In this document: positions 12,101 through 23,602 of the stretch, in pieces
How positions within the stretch are numbered: the stretch's first letter is position 1
Layout: the number at the start of each line of letters is the position of its first letter
Source: Leptoclinus maculatus
Taxonomy: Eukaryota; Chordata; Actinopteri; Perciformes; Stichaeidae
Direction of reading: 5' to 3'
Assembly: GCA_032191485.1 (NCBI GenBank)
Contig: JAVDOI010000008.1
Coordinates: 17,334,674 to 17,398,673 of the forward strand
Length of the DNA: 64,000 bases
The notes under the pieces: model-generated
Told to the model about the DNA's origin: nothing
Database searches by the model: none
Seen by the model: only the letters and a program-made list of their open reading frames with translations
Program-made: the position numbers and the translations under genes

Positions 12101-13060
12101 AACCCCCCTTTGAGTAGAGGGGGACGTGAATGCTTTCCCCCCCTCTTCCATCTTTCGTGCCACACTTCATGCGATTAAATCAATCTGCTTGTGGGAGGGT
12201 TGGTGGAAGGCTTTACCTAGCTCCGCCTCTGTCGGAGTGCCGCTTCTCTGAAAACTCTCCTCCAGCGCCTTCAGCTGTTCTGATGACTTCCCCTTCACTC
12301 TCTCCAGCAGCGGGAACTGGTTGGGGACCGCTTTCTTTATGAGGGCGTCTTTAAGTGCTGGTGTCACCTCTGCTTTCACCAGCACTGGAGGCGGAGGAAT
12401 ACCTTCAAGAGAGACACAGAGAGACTTAAAGAACAAACACAGGTAATTGATATTACTAAACGACACACCACTAATGGTGCGTGAAATAAATCATTTTCAC
12501 ACAATTCAAATAAATGATTACACTTGCTTTGATGAATGAAAATCTTGGCATTTGTAGTTGTATTTATGTATCATAAGTTAGGAAGCTAAAAGGTCATAAT
12601 TTTGTCTCTAAAATCTATTTAATATTTCTGAAAACATCGCCTTCAAGCAACTGTATTTATTCAAGTTTTATGCCACAAATTACATTGATTATTTGTTACC
12701 AACAGATGACATCCTGCTCGCCCCCGGTTTGGAGAAGCAAAAATTCGTTTTGCTGAGCGTCCACAGCAGTGCATTGCTTTGCTGCTGTGCCTGTACTCAT
12801 GTCTGCTTCTCCAAACAGGGAGTGTGCAGACCACCGTCTACCAGACCCCCCTTAAGGTTAGCCGTTTAGCTCCATGCTATTAGCAGACAAGCAGGTCCCT
12901 GCGATTACTCCGAGCAGCAAGCATGGGAATGAACTACAATAACAACCGTCTGATGAAGTTGGTTGTTTCAAATGATGAGGTTGTTCCTCCTCGGCGTATT
13001 TTGGACATGCAGTTGTGACTAATTGTGAACTTTATGTTTTCTTCTCTCATTGACACATGT

Positions 13061-13115
<55 letters not shown>

Positions 13116-16100
13116 CTGTGACGTAACTTCCTGCCGACATGAAACTATCATGCGACAATGGCACCCGTGTGTAAACGTGACCGCCAAGAAGTATCAGCCC
13201 ACAGCGCAGTACCTTCACCCCTACATCAACGGTTGACTACGATTAAGCACAATTTTGCTTTCTCAGTATATTGTTTTAATAATAGCAATTAAAAACTACT
13301 TCTGTAAAACAAAATGAGCTTGTTTAAAACCTACAGACAGATGTGTGATCAGTCAGAGTGTTTTATTATTTCAGATGTGTGGCCCTGATCACACCACATA
13401 CCTTTCAGGTTCAGTAGCCTCTGTTCACTGAACCACTTCTTTATCTCTCCTCTGGACAGCCCGGTGGTCTCTATCAGCCTGTAGATCTGCCACATGACAC
13501 GATGCAACACAAAATGAGACAATATGTGAGGGTCTTTATCAGTATACACACATGACCTTCTAAAACATGGCACAAATAATGTCATTTCACTCACTTATTC
13601 TTACCTCATCTTCCTCGGGGAAAGGACAGTGTGTGTAGCTGGACCTCAGTACTGATAACTGCTCCGCCGTTTTGTTGTGGTCAACTGTGAAGCTCAGCAC
13701 TTTGGGTGACGCCAGCTTGGATGTGGCCATGGGCGCCGAGATGGTTTGAATGATGGACGGTCGTTTACTCTCCGTGGAGATCACAGGGGAGGCCAGGGGT
13801 CGTTTGAGCGACTGTGCCACCTGAGGAGGTAAAACATGGTGGAAACGGTGACCACCTCAAATCATACGGCTTTGTGTTGGTACAAAGTTAACATTTCCGC
13901 CCGAGGTTTCGTACCTGGTTAGCCACGGAGAATGCCAGCGGTGCACAAGTGACAGTGGAGCCGTTGGCTACAGTAGTCAGCACCAGGCTGGTCTGTCCCA
14001 GGAGCTGACAGGGGAGGGACTGCAGGACAGAGGCTGCCGACTGCATGGCTTTGGAGGCTGCAGTGGAGGCATACGAGTTGGATAACTGGGAGTTGAGCTG
14101 AGGAGTTACCACGGTGAAGGTCTGAGGCACGGAGGAGATTGTACCGTTGAACATTTTCTTCCTGGCTTCTTCCACCTGTCAAAAGAAGGAACGCAACTGT
14201 TATAAAAAAAGAAAATCTCTCATCTGTAATGTATGGCTGCTGTTTTAAATATCTGCCGTAATTAAAGTACCAAAATGATTCTTCTTAACATCTTGACCAT
14301 TTTCAATTAAAGCAGATAATCAAACCGTTGGTGAAATTGCCCATTTCAAAATGGATATTGTATCATTTTCTAATTCACTTTATTGTTTAAGTTATTACAA
14401 GTAATAACCTCTAATATTTTCATTTAAATAAATCTAGTCTCTTAAGTCATTATCTATCGCCAAACGAGGTAACACAATGGTGATTGAGCATATCGCCCAC
14501 TGATGAAAGCCCTTAATATTTGCAGTATTACAAACTGTAATAATCTGTGGCAACATTCTGGGGAAAGGTGAAGTGAAAATGACGATTTAACAACATCAGC
14601 AATCAGACAAAAGCCCAAAATCTGATCAGAGCTTATCACAACAGACAATTAGTTTACTTGAGCTATTATTTGCCTTACAGTTATACAACATGATGGGATA
14701 GAACAACATAAAATGCAACACAGGATAATTATTCTCAGCATTTGTAATCTGGATGCAAGTTAATTGACAGCAAATGTCAATGTAATAAGTTAGAAATACA
14801 GTTTTTAATCACCATTATTAGTTTTGGTCTTTGAAAAAGACCCGGTAAAAACACACTCAACTTTACTTGAGGGAAGAGAATTGAAAGAGTGCCTCAAACA
14901 TCTTCAGTACTATACTTCCTACCTCCTCAGGTGACCAGCTAATGCCCTGCTTGAGCCTCTGGGTGGTAAACCAGACTTTGATTTGCTCCTCTGGATGTTT
15001 TGAGGCTGCAGTGAGCCAGGAGAGCTCAGCCTGTGTTGGGTAGGGGAACTTGTTGAAGGAAGAGATGAGCGTCAGGTTGTCGTCCAGCGAGGGGTTGTAT
15101 TTGGTTGTGTTGAGGGGCACTGCGATCTTCGGCACCTGAAATGATATAGTAAGCAATGGCAACTGAATAACCTTTGTACTGTGTTCAGCTCTTTAGTTCA
15201 CAAACAAAACAGACGCCATGATGTATATTAAAAACTGAAAAAAAAAGGTTAAGCTATAATTGTAGGGGTCTTTAATTCCCTAATAATGTCCCAAGGCAAA
15301 CCTTAAAAAGAACCATGACATTTGGTGCCAATTATGTGGAAAATATTTGAGTTTCCTTGAAAAACCTAATAATGCATTTATTACCGAGAAGGAATAGTTT
15401 CTAAAAGAAACTGAGTATCCTTCCTCCACCGGGTGTCCTACCTGAGTGTAGTTTACAGGCCGCTGTAGGGAAGGCATGATGTGAGAAAGGCCTTCTGCTT
15501 TGAGTAGAGTCGACTCGGGGATGATGACCGTTCCGTTCACATTGAAAGCTGTAATTGGTTTCTTGGCGAAATCTGTCCGTTTATTATCCGACGACATTAT
15601 TTTTGGTTTACCGATCTTCACCGTGGTGGGTTTGCTGAGTGGCAGAGCGCCCGGTTCGTCCCCTTTGGCACTGGACGTGTTGTAAATGAATGCACTGTTA
15701 CTGCACCCATCTATCGTCTGTTCCAAGATTGTCTGATTATTCATTTTGATGCGTTTGAATTTAAAGTTGCTCTCCCCTGGGTGACACCTCTCGTTGTGTT
15801 CCGTCAGCGTGTCGAACTTCTTTGTGTTGAAGTTACAGACGGCGCACAGGTACAGCGGGTTGAGGATGACGTTGGGGTGGTTGGCGTCGACGTGTTCTTT
15901 GAAATTGTTGAGGTTCTGCGTGGAGAAGGGGCAGTATTTACACTCGTAGCCCCCCTGCTGCCTACGCAGAGGTTTGGAAAGGTCTGGTGGCTCTGTTGCT
16001 GGTTTGTCTGGGCCCATGGGAGGGTCCAAGGCCTTGCCCCTCAGGTCTAATTCCGTCTCTGTTGAGAGATCTGCCTCCATAGGCCCCTCCTCGCTATGGT

Positions 16101-16561
16101 TCTCCGTTTTCGTCTGGAAGAAGGAAGTTTTCAGATGAAAAGGAGACTTACCTAGAAGTGGCATTTACATGTATTGAATCATTCTGAAATCAGCACACAA
16201 CCACTGAAACACAGATATACAAGACAATGTATCCTAGTGAAGAGACAGATAAGGATGATTACAAATGACAAATTAAAGTGCAGTCAGTGTACAAAAAACT
16301 GTTTTAAAATCACAAGTTAGAAACGGTTTTCATAAGACGCTCTACATTTAAAAAAAAAAAAAAGTATAACCAATACAGCCTCCCAATTTTAAACTATGGA
16401 TCCATATTTATTGAGTTCATCCTCTTAAAGAAAGCTAGCTGCTCTTGACAGACACATTGAAAGTGTACCTCCATGTCTTCCTCTGTGTCGTCATCCAGCT
16501 CCACCATGGTCCGCTCAGGGCGGATCATCAAGGGAGTGGAGGCCTTCCGTCGACTGGACAT
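9168..16561 (-). CDS. zhx2: Zinc fingers and homeoboxes protein 2-like, complete, ten coding exons
   Basis: ZHX2 is a nuclear transcriptional regulator, mostly a repressor, that forms dimers within its family. Coding exons in transcript order: 16561-16469, 16113-15442, 15135-14923, 14175-13915, 13820-13605, 13486-13402, 12402-12217, 11455-11031, 9724-9472 and 9373-9168. All junctions are GT-AG and the phases agree, giving 869 residues (human ZHX2 837). The start MSSRRKASTP matches the family N-terminus. Two C2H2 fingers use C89/C92/H105/H110 and C121/C124/H137/H142. Homeodomains lie at about 266-318, 459-515, 548-604 and 711-760, with WFTTQR, WFSEQR, WFSERR and WFKDHR recognition helices. The linker between the third and fourth is Ser/Pro-rich with SPHPP repeats. 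Blocks such as FNKFPYPTQAELSWLTAASK and LPCQLLGQTSLVL fit ZHX2 better than ZHX1 or ZHX3. Unusually, introns cut the coding region nine times, whereas mammals have it in one exon. The tail after the fourth homeodomain is short. Whether it is the zhx2a or zhx2b paralogue is undecided. Confidence 0.93.
9795..10090 (+). repeat. Fish-type interspersed repeat in zhx2 intron 8-9
   Basis: The stretch has hallmarks of a repeat I associate with many fish genomes: GAAAGGTCACAGTGACCTTC, then TTGGTGCCAAATTTATGTAA, CCTGAGATATCAGTCACGAG, GGGACAAATGGACGAACGGA, and an end in GAAAACATAATGCCTC. It has no coding capacity and sits between the exons carrying the two halves of homeodomain 4. Confidence 0.6.
10273..10301. 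repeat. (TAC)n trinucleotide repeat
   Basis: A short uninterrupted run of about nine TAC/ACT units lies within a zhx2 intron. Confidence 0.85.
10331..10395. repeat. Short fragment of the 48.1-kb repeat family
   Basis: CATGCTAAACTA, GTGAACATTATG and TTAGCATTTAGCTCAAAG match the end of the larger copy at 48,080-48,745, with an internal deletion. It lies in a zhx2 intron. Confidence 0.55.
13062..13114. repeat. (GT)n microsatellite, about 26 units
   Basis: A near-perfect GT run in the zhx2 intron between the exons ending at 13,402 and starting at 12,402. Confidence 0.95.
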
Positions 16562-16987
16562 GATGACGGGTCCTGGGTTTGTCTGGGTGGACAGCTGCCC
16601 TCACTGGGTGCCTGTGATTGGCCACAGATGATATCGAGAAGGCCGAGGTGCCCAGGGTGCGGAATGCAGGACTGCTATCACGGAGTGGTTGGTGGATAAA
16701 ACGCGCCAGGTACCGAAGAATAGCCAGGAGACCTGGCTTGTACTTGGACCAAGATGCAGGCCTGGGCTCTCTTGTATATTAGGAGGGGTAGGGAGCACAG
16801 CACAGTTTCTGGGATAGGCAGTGAGCAGCCAATGAGTCTGAAGAACAGTTTTCCCCAGGAGTAAGATTAGAGAGGAGGGCAGTAGAGGGTGAAGGTCTGG
16901 TAGAGACGGGAATGTTTATGCCGGGCTCGCTGACAGCGTCAGCTCCAATGCTGGCTGACCTCCTGGATCTTCATGACAGGATGCTAC
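16469..16987 (-). other. zhx2: zhx2 exon carrying the 5' leader end and start codon
   Basis: Reading the minus strand, a pyrimidine-rich tract (CTTCTTTCTACCATCCAG) gives an acceptor at 16,988. The exon then runs through about 426 nt of leader to the ATG at 16,561 and 31 codons to the donor GAG/GTACAC. The leader holds one upstream ATG with an 11-codon frame (16,974-16,939). The acceptor is inferred; the coding end is secure. Confidence 0.65.
16939..16974 (-). other. Upstream ORF in the zhx2 leader (11 codons)
   Basis: This is the only ATG I find between the inferred acceptor at 16,988 and the zhx2 start codon. The frame reads MKIQEVSQHWS then TGA, and ends about 377 nt before the main start. 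Its start context is weak to moderate. It could lower Zhx2 translation, but this is inference from position only. Confidence 0.45.
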
Positions 16988-17959
16988 CTGGATGGTAGAA
17001 AGAAGAGAAGAACCAGAGTGTAAAAGAGGATTATTACTGACATTAGACAGAATTTTATATTTTGGCCTTCTTTTGTTTTAAGACCCTTATTCTACCTTCA
17101 TTTCATCCATCTAGGACTCCGGGTTAATGTTTGCCCACATACGATTTTTGCTGCATCACGTGTAGTTGTCTGGCAGATCAAAATGATCAACGGCAAATTC
17201 GTCCATTGGGAAATATGCCAAATAAATGAAGGTGCACTTTTGCACGCAATATTTCTGTGACTTATTAATAACAACGATTTGATTGTCAACGATATGAATG
17301 AAGCTCTGAACTCTTCGGTACAGCCCACGAGACACTCAAACTTATTGTGAATTAGACAAACGCGGAAGTCAGACCAACAAGCCAATTTAATTTTTTAGAC
17401 CGCATCTTCGTTAATGTAGATTAGTCTTTAATTAATTGACAATAGCATGGCTATAGGCTTTTTAAAATTCTATTGTTGTACAGTAGCCTCTCTGCTCAGT
17501 TTGCAAAGAGTTAATTCTGCTTATTTCTTTTAATAGAATACATTTGTTGGAACGTGGATCATAGCGTTTGTGGGTTTTTAGTGTTTCTTTGCGGTTTAAA
17601 TGTAGGCTATTATATACTATTTAAAACATGCATCCAGTAGTTGCCATATTGGCCTGCTATGACTTAAATACATTTAATAAGTGAAACCAGTGACGTGTCA
17701 CAGATCTCATCTGGACGGACATGATCACTCAATAGAAGTCACGGAAATGAAAATTGAAAATCAACATTTTAAGACAACAGACATTGGATTATACATAAGG
17801 AAGAATGAACAAAAATGAAACGCGGGTAAGGAAAAGCCTTCGACACCCTCTGCAAGTGTCTTTGAATTGCCTTTAAAAGTAAGGCAGCAGGCACCAAACA
17901 GGCTGGTTTGAGCGCGTCAAGAAAGGCAACATGCTGGGCTATTTAAGCTCGGTGGTCCC

Positions 17960-18175
17960 ATGTCGATCTGCAGCAAGCCACCATCCAAAAGAGGTAGTCG
18001 AGTCAACAGTCAGCTGGCAAAACTGGCTCAAAAGGAAAAAGGTCAAAGGAAGCCGACAAAGAAACGGCAAAGCAGAGCAGATGGCCTACAGGTGGTCCGC
18101 TGTCAGACCTGCACAACAATGGTGCTGAAACGAAAAGCCAACGCCCTTAACAAGAAACTAATTGCAGTGGGCTAA
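17960..18175 (+). CDS. Unidentified small basic ORF, 71 codons
   Basis: I do not recognise this. The frame starts at ATG 17,960 and ends at TAA 18,175, opposite in strand to zhx2 and inside its leader intron. The product is strongly basic and lysine/arginine-rich (AQKEKGQRKPTKKR) with one CxxC pair (VRCQTCTTM) and no membrane segment. Codon choice looks less random than in neighbouring open frames. A stop lies a short way upstream in the same frame, and a second overlapping frame (17,931-18,128) is also open. It could be a relic of a mobile element or chance. No promoter or splice partner is evident. Confidence 0.15.
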   Translation: MSICSKPPSKRGSRVNSQLAKLAQKEKGQRKPTKKRQSRADGLQVVRCQTCTTMVLKRKANALNKKLIAVG

Positions 18176-18374
18176 GGAACAATCACTAGACACTGGAGGT
18201 CTGAAGAAGCCGTACACCGCTTAATGAGCGTTTGTGGTTTCATGCTGATGGAGGGAACAAACAGTGTGTGTGTGTGGAGAAATCCAGAGGACATGCAAAG
18301 CACAACTGTACGCAAATCTAGAGGCAAAAAGGAATAAAAGGCAGTATTGTTAACAGTACCTCGTGTTATGTCAG

Positions 18375-18375
<1 letters not shown>

Positions 18376-18408
<33 letters not shown>

Positions 18409-18412
18409 TACA
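18376..18412. repeat. (TA)n(CA)n microsatellite
   Basis: A run of TA dinucleotides passes into a short ACACAC stretch within the zhx2 leader intron. Confidence 0.85.
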
Positions 18413-19956
18413 TGACACAATTATAAATGAAGGATAGAACCGTAAGGAGGAAGTAGCAGCCATGGGATGGAGAGACAATACACAAATTGATTAAAAGAAA
18501 GTCAATTGGCAACAACTTCATAACTATAATGTATTTAGCAAAAAAATGCCAAGAGTTCCCTGGTTTGTGAAGATACTTTTCTTAGTGTTCTATGAATTGG
18601 GTTTTGCTGTCTGTCAGACAAAACAAATGATATGAATCTACTAACCCATCGGACTCATCGATAAACAGTCAAATTAATCGTGAGATTAGTCGATAATGAA
18701 AGCACCAGTTCACCGGCTGTTGTAACTTCTGTCTGTAAAACTGCCAACACTGGAGAATGTTCTGGAGTGGCACCTTGAGTACGTGTATTAATGTGTTGTT
18801 TCTTTACGTCTCAACAAACCGTCTCAAAACAACTACGCATATATTTTGGATAGATTAGAGTTGGGCTTACTACTCACTGATCAGTAAGCAAGTTGCTGTA
18901 ATAAATATTGGCATATTTCTTTTCTAATACATAAAAAAACAAGCTGTTGCCCAACCAGGGCAACAACGTGAGCAACAATCTGTTCGACCACATGAACTTT
19001 GGCCAACACACACACACACCTGCTATAATTACAGTTCGTCAGTGTTACTTGGCTGAGACTAGAAGCGTTCAGGCAGCAGCTGTATTTTGCAGAATAAATA
19101 TGAAAACAATTTAGCTCCACGGAGCAGCTTGGACAAGTTTTACACAAGGATTTTCTAGTGTCTATTTATGCGAAAACATTTATCATCACACTTCATATTT
19201 GCATAGCGTAGCTGCTATGCAAATATAAGCAGCTGACAGGTCTGCAGCTGTCAGGAAGACAAGTTGTCCTGAGAGTTACTGACTAATCATAGATCAGATT
19301 GTGCTGCGGAGTGTGAATAAAGTGAGAAACCACAGACAAAGCCGCTTCAGATACATATCTTAAAAAGCCCAGAGACGCTTTCATTTGGGTTCTGCTGAAA
19401 TGACAACTCCCTGAAGAAAGGTCGGTTAAGAACAGCAGAGTGAGAGTGAGCAGAGGAAACTTTCCTAGGGTAATATTGTAATGAGCGGAGAGACTGAAGC
19501 TTATCTGGCTCAAAAGTCTATTGATATTCCGGAGGCCTCATGCAGAAGCTCCACTCTCATATTCACATGAGTAAAAATCAAATGAGTCGATGCCGCAGCG
19601 GTGCTCCCCCATCAAGACATAATGAGGTTCTATAAAACCAAGACAGAGTCCTCCGACAAATTAAAATCTCATGTATGCAACACTAAAATAGTTGCTGTAA
19701 AAGGGTGGGGCTACAGTAAATATGAGAAAAGTAAGTCTTCCGTCATCTTGGCTTGTTGGCGTTGTACCTCGTAGTCACGTCCGTGATTTGGTCCTCTCCG
19801 ACAGCGGCGCATTAATCACACGGCGCTGTACCCTTCAGGGCTCGGGGGCTGTCGCTCGCTGGCCCGACTCATTGTCCCGACTCATTGTCCCGAGATATCT
19901 CAACTGCTCACACGACCCACTGAGGCATCATTAGAATGCAGCCTCATTGCCATGGT

Positions 19957-19970
19957 GTCGCTATAGCAAC
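19957..19970 (+). promoter_or_regulatory. RFX X-box-like site
   Basis: GTCGCTATAGCAAC matches the RFX X-box consensus GTHNYYATRRNAAC at all 14 positions. It sits in a CpG-containing patch (about 19,740-19,990) of the zhx2 leader intron, next to a second half-site (TTGCCATGG). Function is inference. Confidence 0.35.
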
Positions 19971-20967
19971 CGTGGACGTAGAGCTGTAGTCAAGTGGCTG
20001 CTACGTCCGTGTCACTGACAGACTGTATGCACAGGGACGACCACAACGCCGCTGCTTTTGGGAGGTTTCTTCAACTTCACCCACTGAACGTCAATGATGA
20101 AGTCACAGGGAGAAGAAATCAATCAGAGCTAGTTGTGAACAGCACACATGAACTGTTTCTCTGTGTCACAAACTCAGGGAATGTGACAAAAAATGAGTCC
20201 ACACAAGGTTGTACTTAAAACCAAATATGAAACTAAGGTGGTAACTCAAATGAACAATGGAGCGTGCCGATGGGAAAAGTTAGCAATGAAGCACAGGCAC
20301 GGACGAGTGTCAAGTGTGCTGCGGAGGTGTTGAAGGTGCAAATCAAAACGACAATCATGCAGAGTGGATGTCTGCTGTAGCAAAGGAGACAATGCGCACG
20401 AGGACCAGCTTTTAGAGTCCGATAGCCCAGGTGAGCTTAATCAAGCTGACGACCCTCCCCTTTTTTCAGCCAACTGCCTGCTGCAGCTTGGCCAGGAGAG
20501 CCTCCATGACTGTGGGGGGGTCACAGTGAGGTACCAGGGAAGGTTACAAGCTTCCTGATTATCCTACTAACTCTGTTTTGGAACTGTATAGATTTAAGGC
20601 CGTTAATGCTGCAGTTTATTTATTCTGCCGCTCATTATTTAGTCACCCCGTCCCTCAAAGTCTGCCCAAAAATCCAACAAAGTAGCCAACATCTGGTAAG
20701 CAGGAGCCGGATATGCATCTGAAGCGCCACTTCATACGACCTGCTGAACCTGTGCTGCATCACTGCTGACACAGCCGGAACACTTTCCGTGTGCGCTGGA
20801 TTAGGATCTGACTGTGAGCACAACGGAAGAGAGAAAGCTTTTTTACCTCCTACTGGTGTGTTGAACCCACACAAGTACAGGGAGAGAGGATTTCCATTAT
20901 GCAACATCTATGGCCGTGGTTACACTTGTCTTTTCAATGCGACTTTTGTGAATGTGATACGTATATT

Positions 20968-21281
<314 letters not shown>

Positions 21282-23196
21282 AAAGCTTAATGTCCTTGTT
21301 GTCAACTCATGAAAGCTGCCAATGGCGCCTCAAAAATGTGCTACAAGTGACAGGATGACATCAAACACTGATTTGCATATTAAATAAATACCTATTGAGT
21401 CATTTAAAGAAAAAGTGCTCACAACACGACAGATTCTGAGCTTTGGCTGGCTCAGAAAAAGGCACATTATCTTCCACAATACAAACACAAACAGCTCCGC
21501 CGTTCGAGATGTTGCAGTCGAATTAAACTCGTGTTGGCCGAGTCAGGCTGACTGTCTCAAACAAAGAGAAAAGTGTGTGCAAAGAGTGCTGAACACTGAG
21601 GACACACCGGCTCTAAGATCCTCCTCCTCTCTTTACTCTACCGGGAGAGAGGCCGCTCTCCTGCTGCCTTCACTGGCTACTCTGGAGCGCTGCGTGCCAT
21701 CAAGCAAAATATATAATTGGTACAGTGTGTGAATAACAGCCATGGCAATGAATTAGTCTAATCAATAGTTACAGAAACTTTATCAACAAAAAAAAAAAAA
21801 TAACCTTACTACCAGGCTCAATCTCATGTATAAAAAAATAATCATTTGGTGTCTGAGAGACAAATGTTATGTTTGTTTGGTTGTAAACATCTCAGCTGTA
21901 AGAAATGTGCTCAGGCTAATGTTCCAGACTGCAATCTGAGCTTTTCACATAATTGCTTTCACTTTATTTCCAGTACAAACAATAATTGCACTCGACTCAG
22001 CGGCTTTCATAGCCAGGGTCAAACCGTGTGCTCGTTAGTGTGTCTAACCTAGTCAGCCAGTTAGCATCTGTGTGCAGAGTGAGCTCTGTGCTGGAGCCAC
22101 AAACTCCCTACTGTCTGGATGCTCATTAAACTTGTATGAAGACCCAGCCTGGCAGCCCCTCGCCTGCCCGTCTGTCTGTCTGATTGGTGCATTATATTAG
22201 TAGAGTCATTTTTCTGAAGGAGTTCCATTTATTGCTGCCAGGCAGCCAATACATTTATCAGCCCTGGCAGTAATCAGTTTAGTCTCCACACTGGCATACA
22301 TACTGGAGGGGGAGATCAATACGAATCCTTCGTACCAGATGATCTAATACAACAGAAATATCAGTGGCGCTATAGGAAGGATATCTATCCAAAACAGCAG
22401 CGAGAAGAGACTGAACAGATGAGTCACAGCAGCGCTCTCCACTCAGCTCCTATTTCTGTGCCTCATTGATGTAATCGCACAGTGTAGTAGGGGGGAACAA
22501 ATATGACTCAGGCTGTGCTCTCTGAAACTGGACGTTTGAAAAGGCAGTGTGGCCTTCAGCTGCATATCTCCTCTATTAAAACACACCGGTCTGAACCGAA
22601 TTAGCCCCGTGCCAACACTCGCTGGCTAAACGTGTCATGACTGATGTTTACAGGGATGTGATGTAATTATTGGAAAACAACCCTTTCTTCTGGATCACTG
22701 CAGTAACTGCTGCTCCCGGGGCTCAGAGGTCCAGGTGAAAGGGTGCAGCTCTATTTTCAGAGACACACGTTAGTAAGGAAAGCACATGTGAGGTTAGGAA
22801 GGCGTGCCCCTGCTTCATGAAGGCAACAAGTGCACAATACCGATTGTACAATACTGATTTACAGTAAATATTAAATGATGTAATGCAGCCAGCCAGACTG
22901 GTCAGGTGCACTTGAGTCTCTTGCAATGCCATCCACTGAGGCCATTATGATTTATGCGATGCGGAAAATACAGACAGAACTTGAATCAGCAGTTAAGACT
23001 AAATATCTTGGAATTTGCCAAAATGTGGATGCAGTTTAGTAAGATGAGTGATTCCCCTCCACACAGACCGACACAATCCTATCACAGAGGACCGGTTGCT
23101 AGTTTGGATCACACTACACGACTTTTGTTTTGTCTGTTTTTCACTCACCCATAACTTTTAGAGATCGCTGGTGATGCAGCACTTCATCTTGTAGCC

Positions 23197-23602
23197 CAGC
23201 GGTCCCCAACCACCGGGCCGGTCATTTGGTACCGGGCCGCACAGAAAGAATAAATAACTTATATTATTTCCATTTTATTATTTATTTCGTATCTCCCAAT
23301 TTCATCCGCCTGTGCCTCTTGACACATGTCAAGACGCTTGTCTCGGTCACGTGATACGTGACCTCAAATATTAAGCCCACAAGCTAGCCAAAATGAGTAA
23401 AACACAAATGTCTTTGGAGAGCTTCTTTGCACTGATTCAGCGTTATGGTGAGTTGTATTTTTTATGCATTTTATATTTGTTTTCATGCCGGTCGTATCAT
23501 TTTATTTCATCACGTTTATCCGCCACACCTTGAAGGCCGGTCCATGAAAATATTGTCCAACATGAAACCGGTTCATGGCGCAAAAAAGGTTGGGGACCGC
23601 TG
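23197..23602 (+). mobile_element. hAT-type element, 406-bp internally deleted copy
   Basis: The ends are perfect 15-bp inverted repeats (CAGCGGTCCCCAACC ... GGTTGGGGACCGCTG), flanked by a perfect 8-bp duplication TTGTAGCC at 23,189-23,196 and 23,603-23,610. Terminal CAG and an 8-bp target duplication are hAT hallmarks. Inside, an open frame from ATG at about 23,393 reads MSKTQMSLESFF, like the N-terminus of ZBED5-type hAT transposases, and then breaks off. The catalytic region is missing, so the copy is non-autonomous. It lies within the zhx2 leader intron. Confidence 0.88.
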
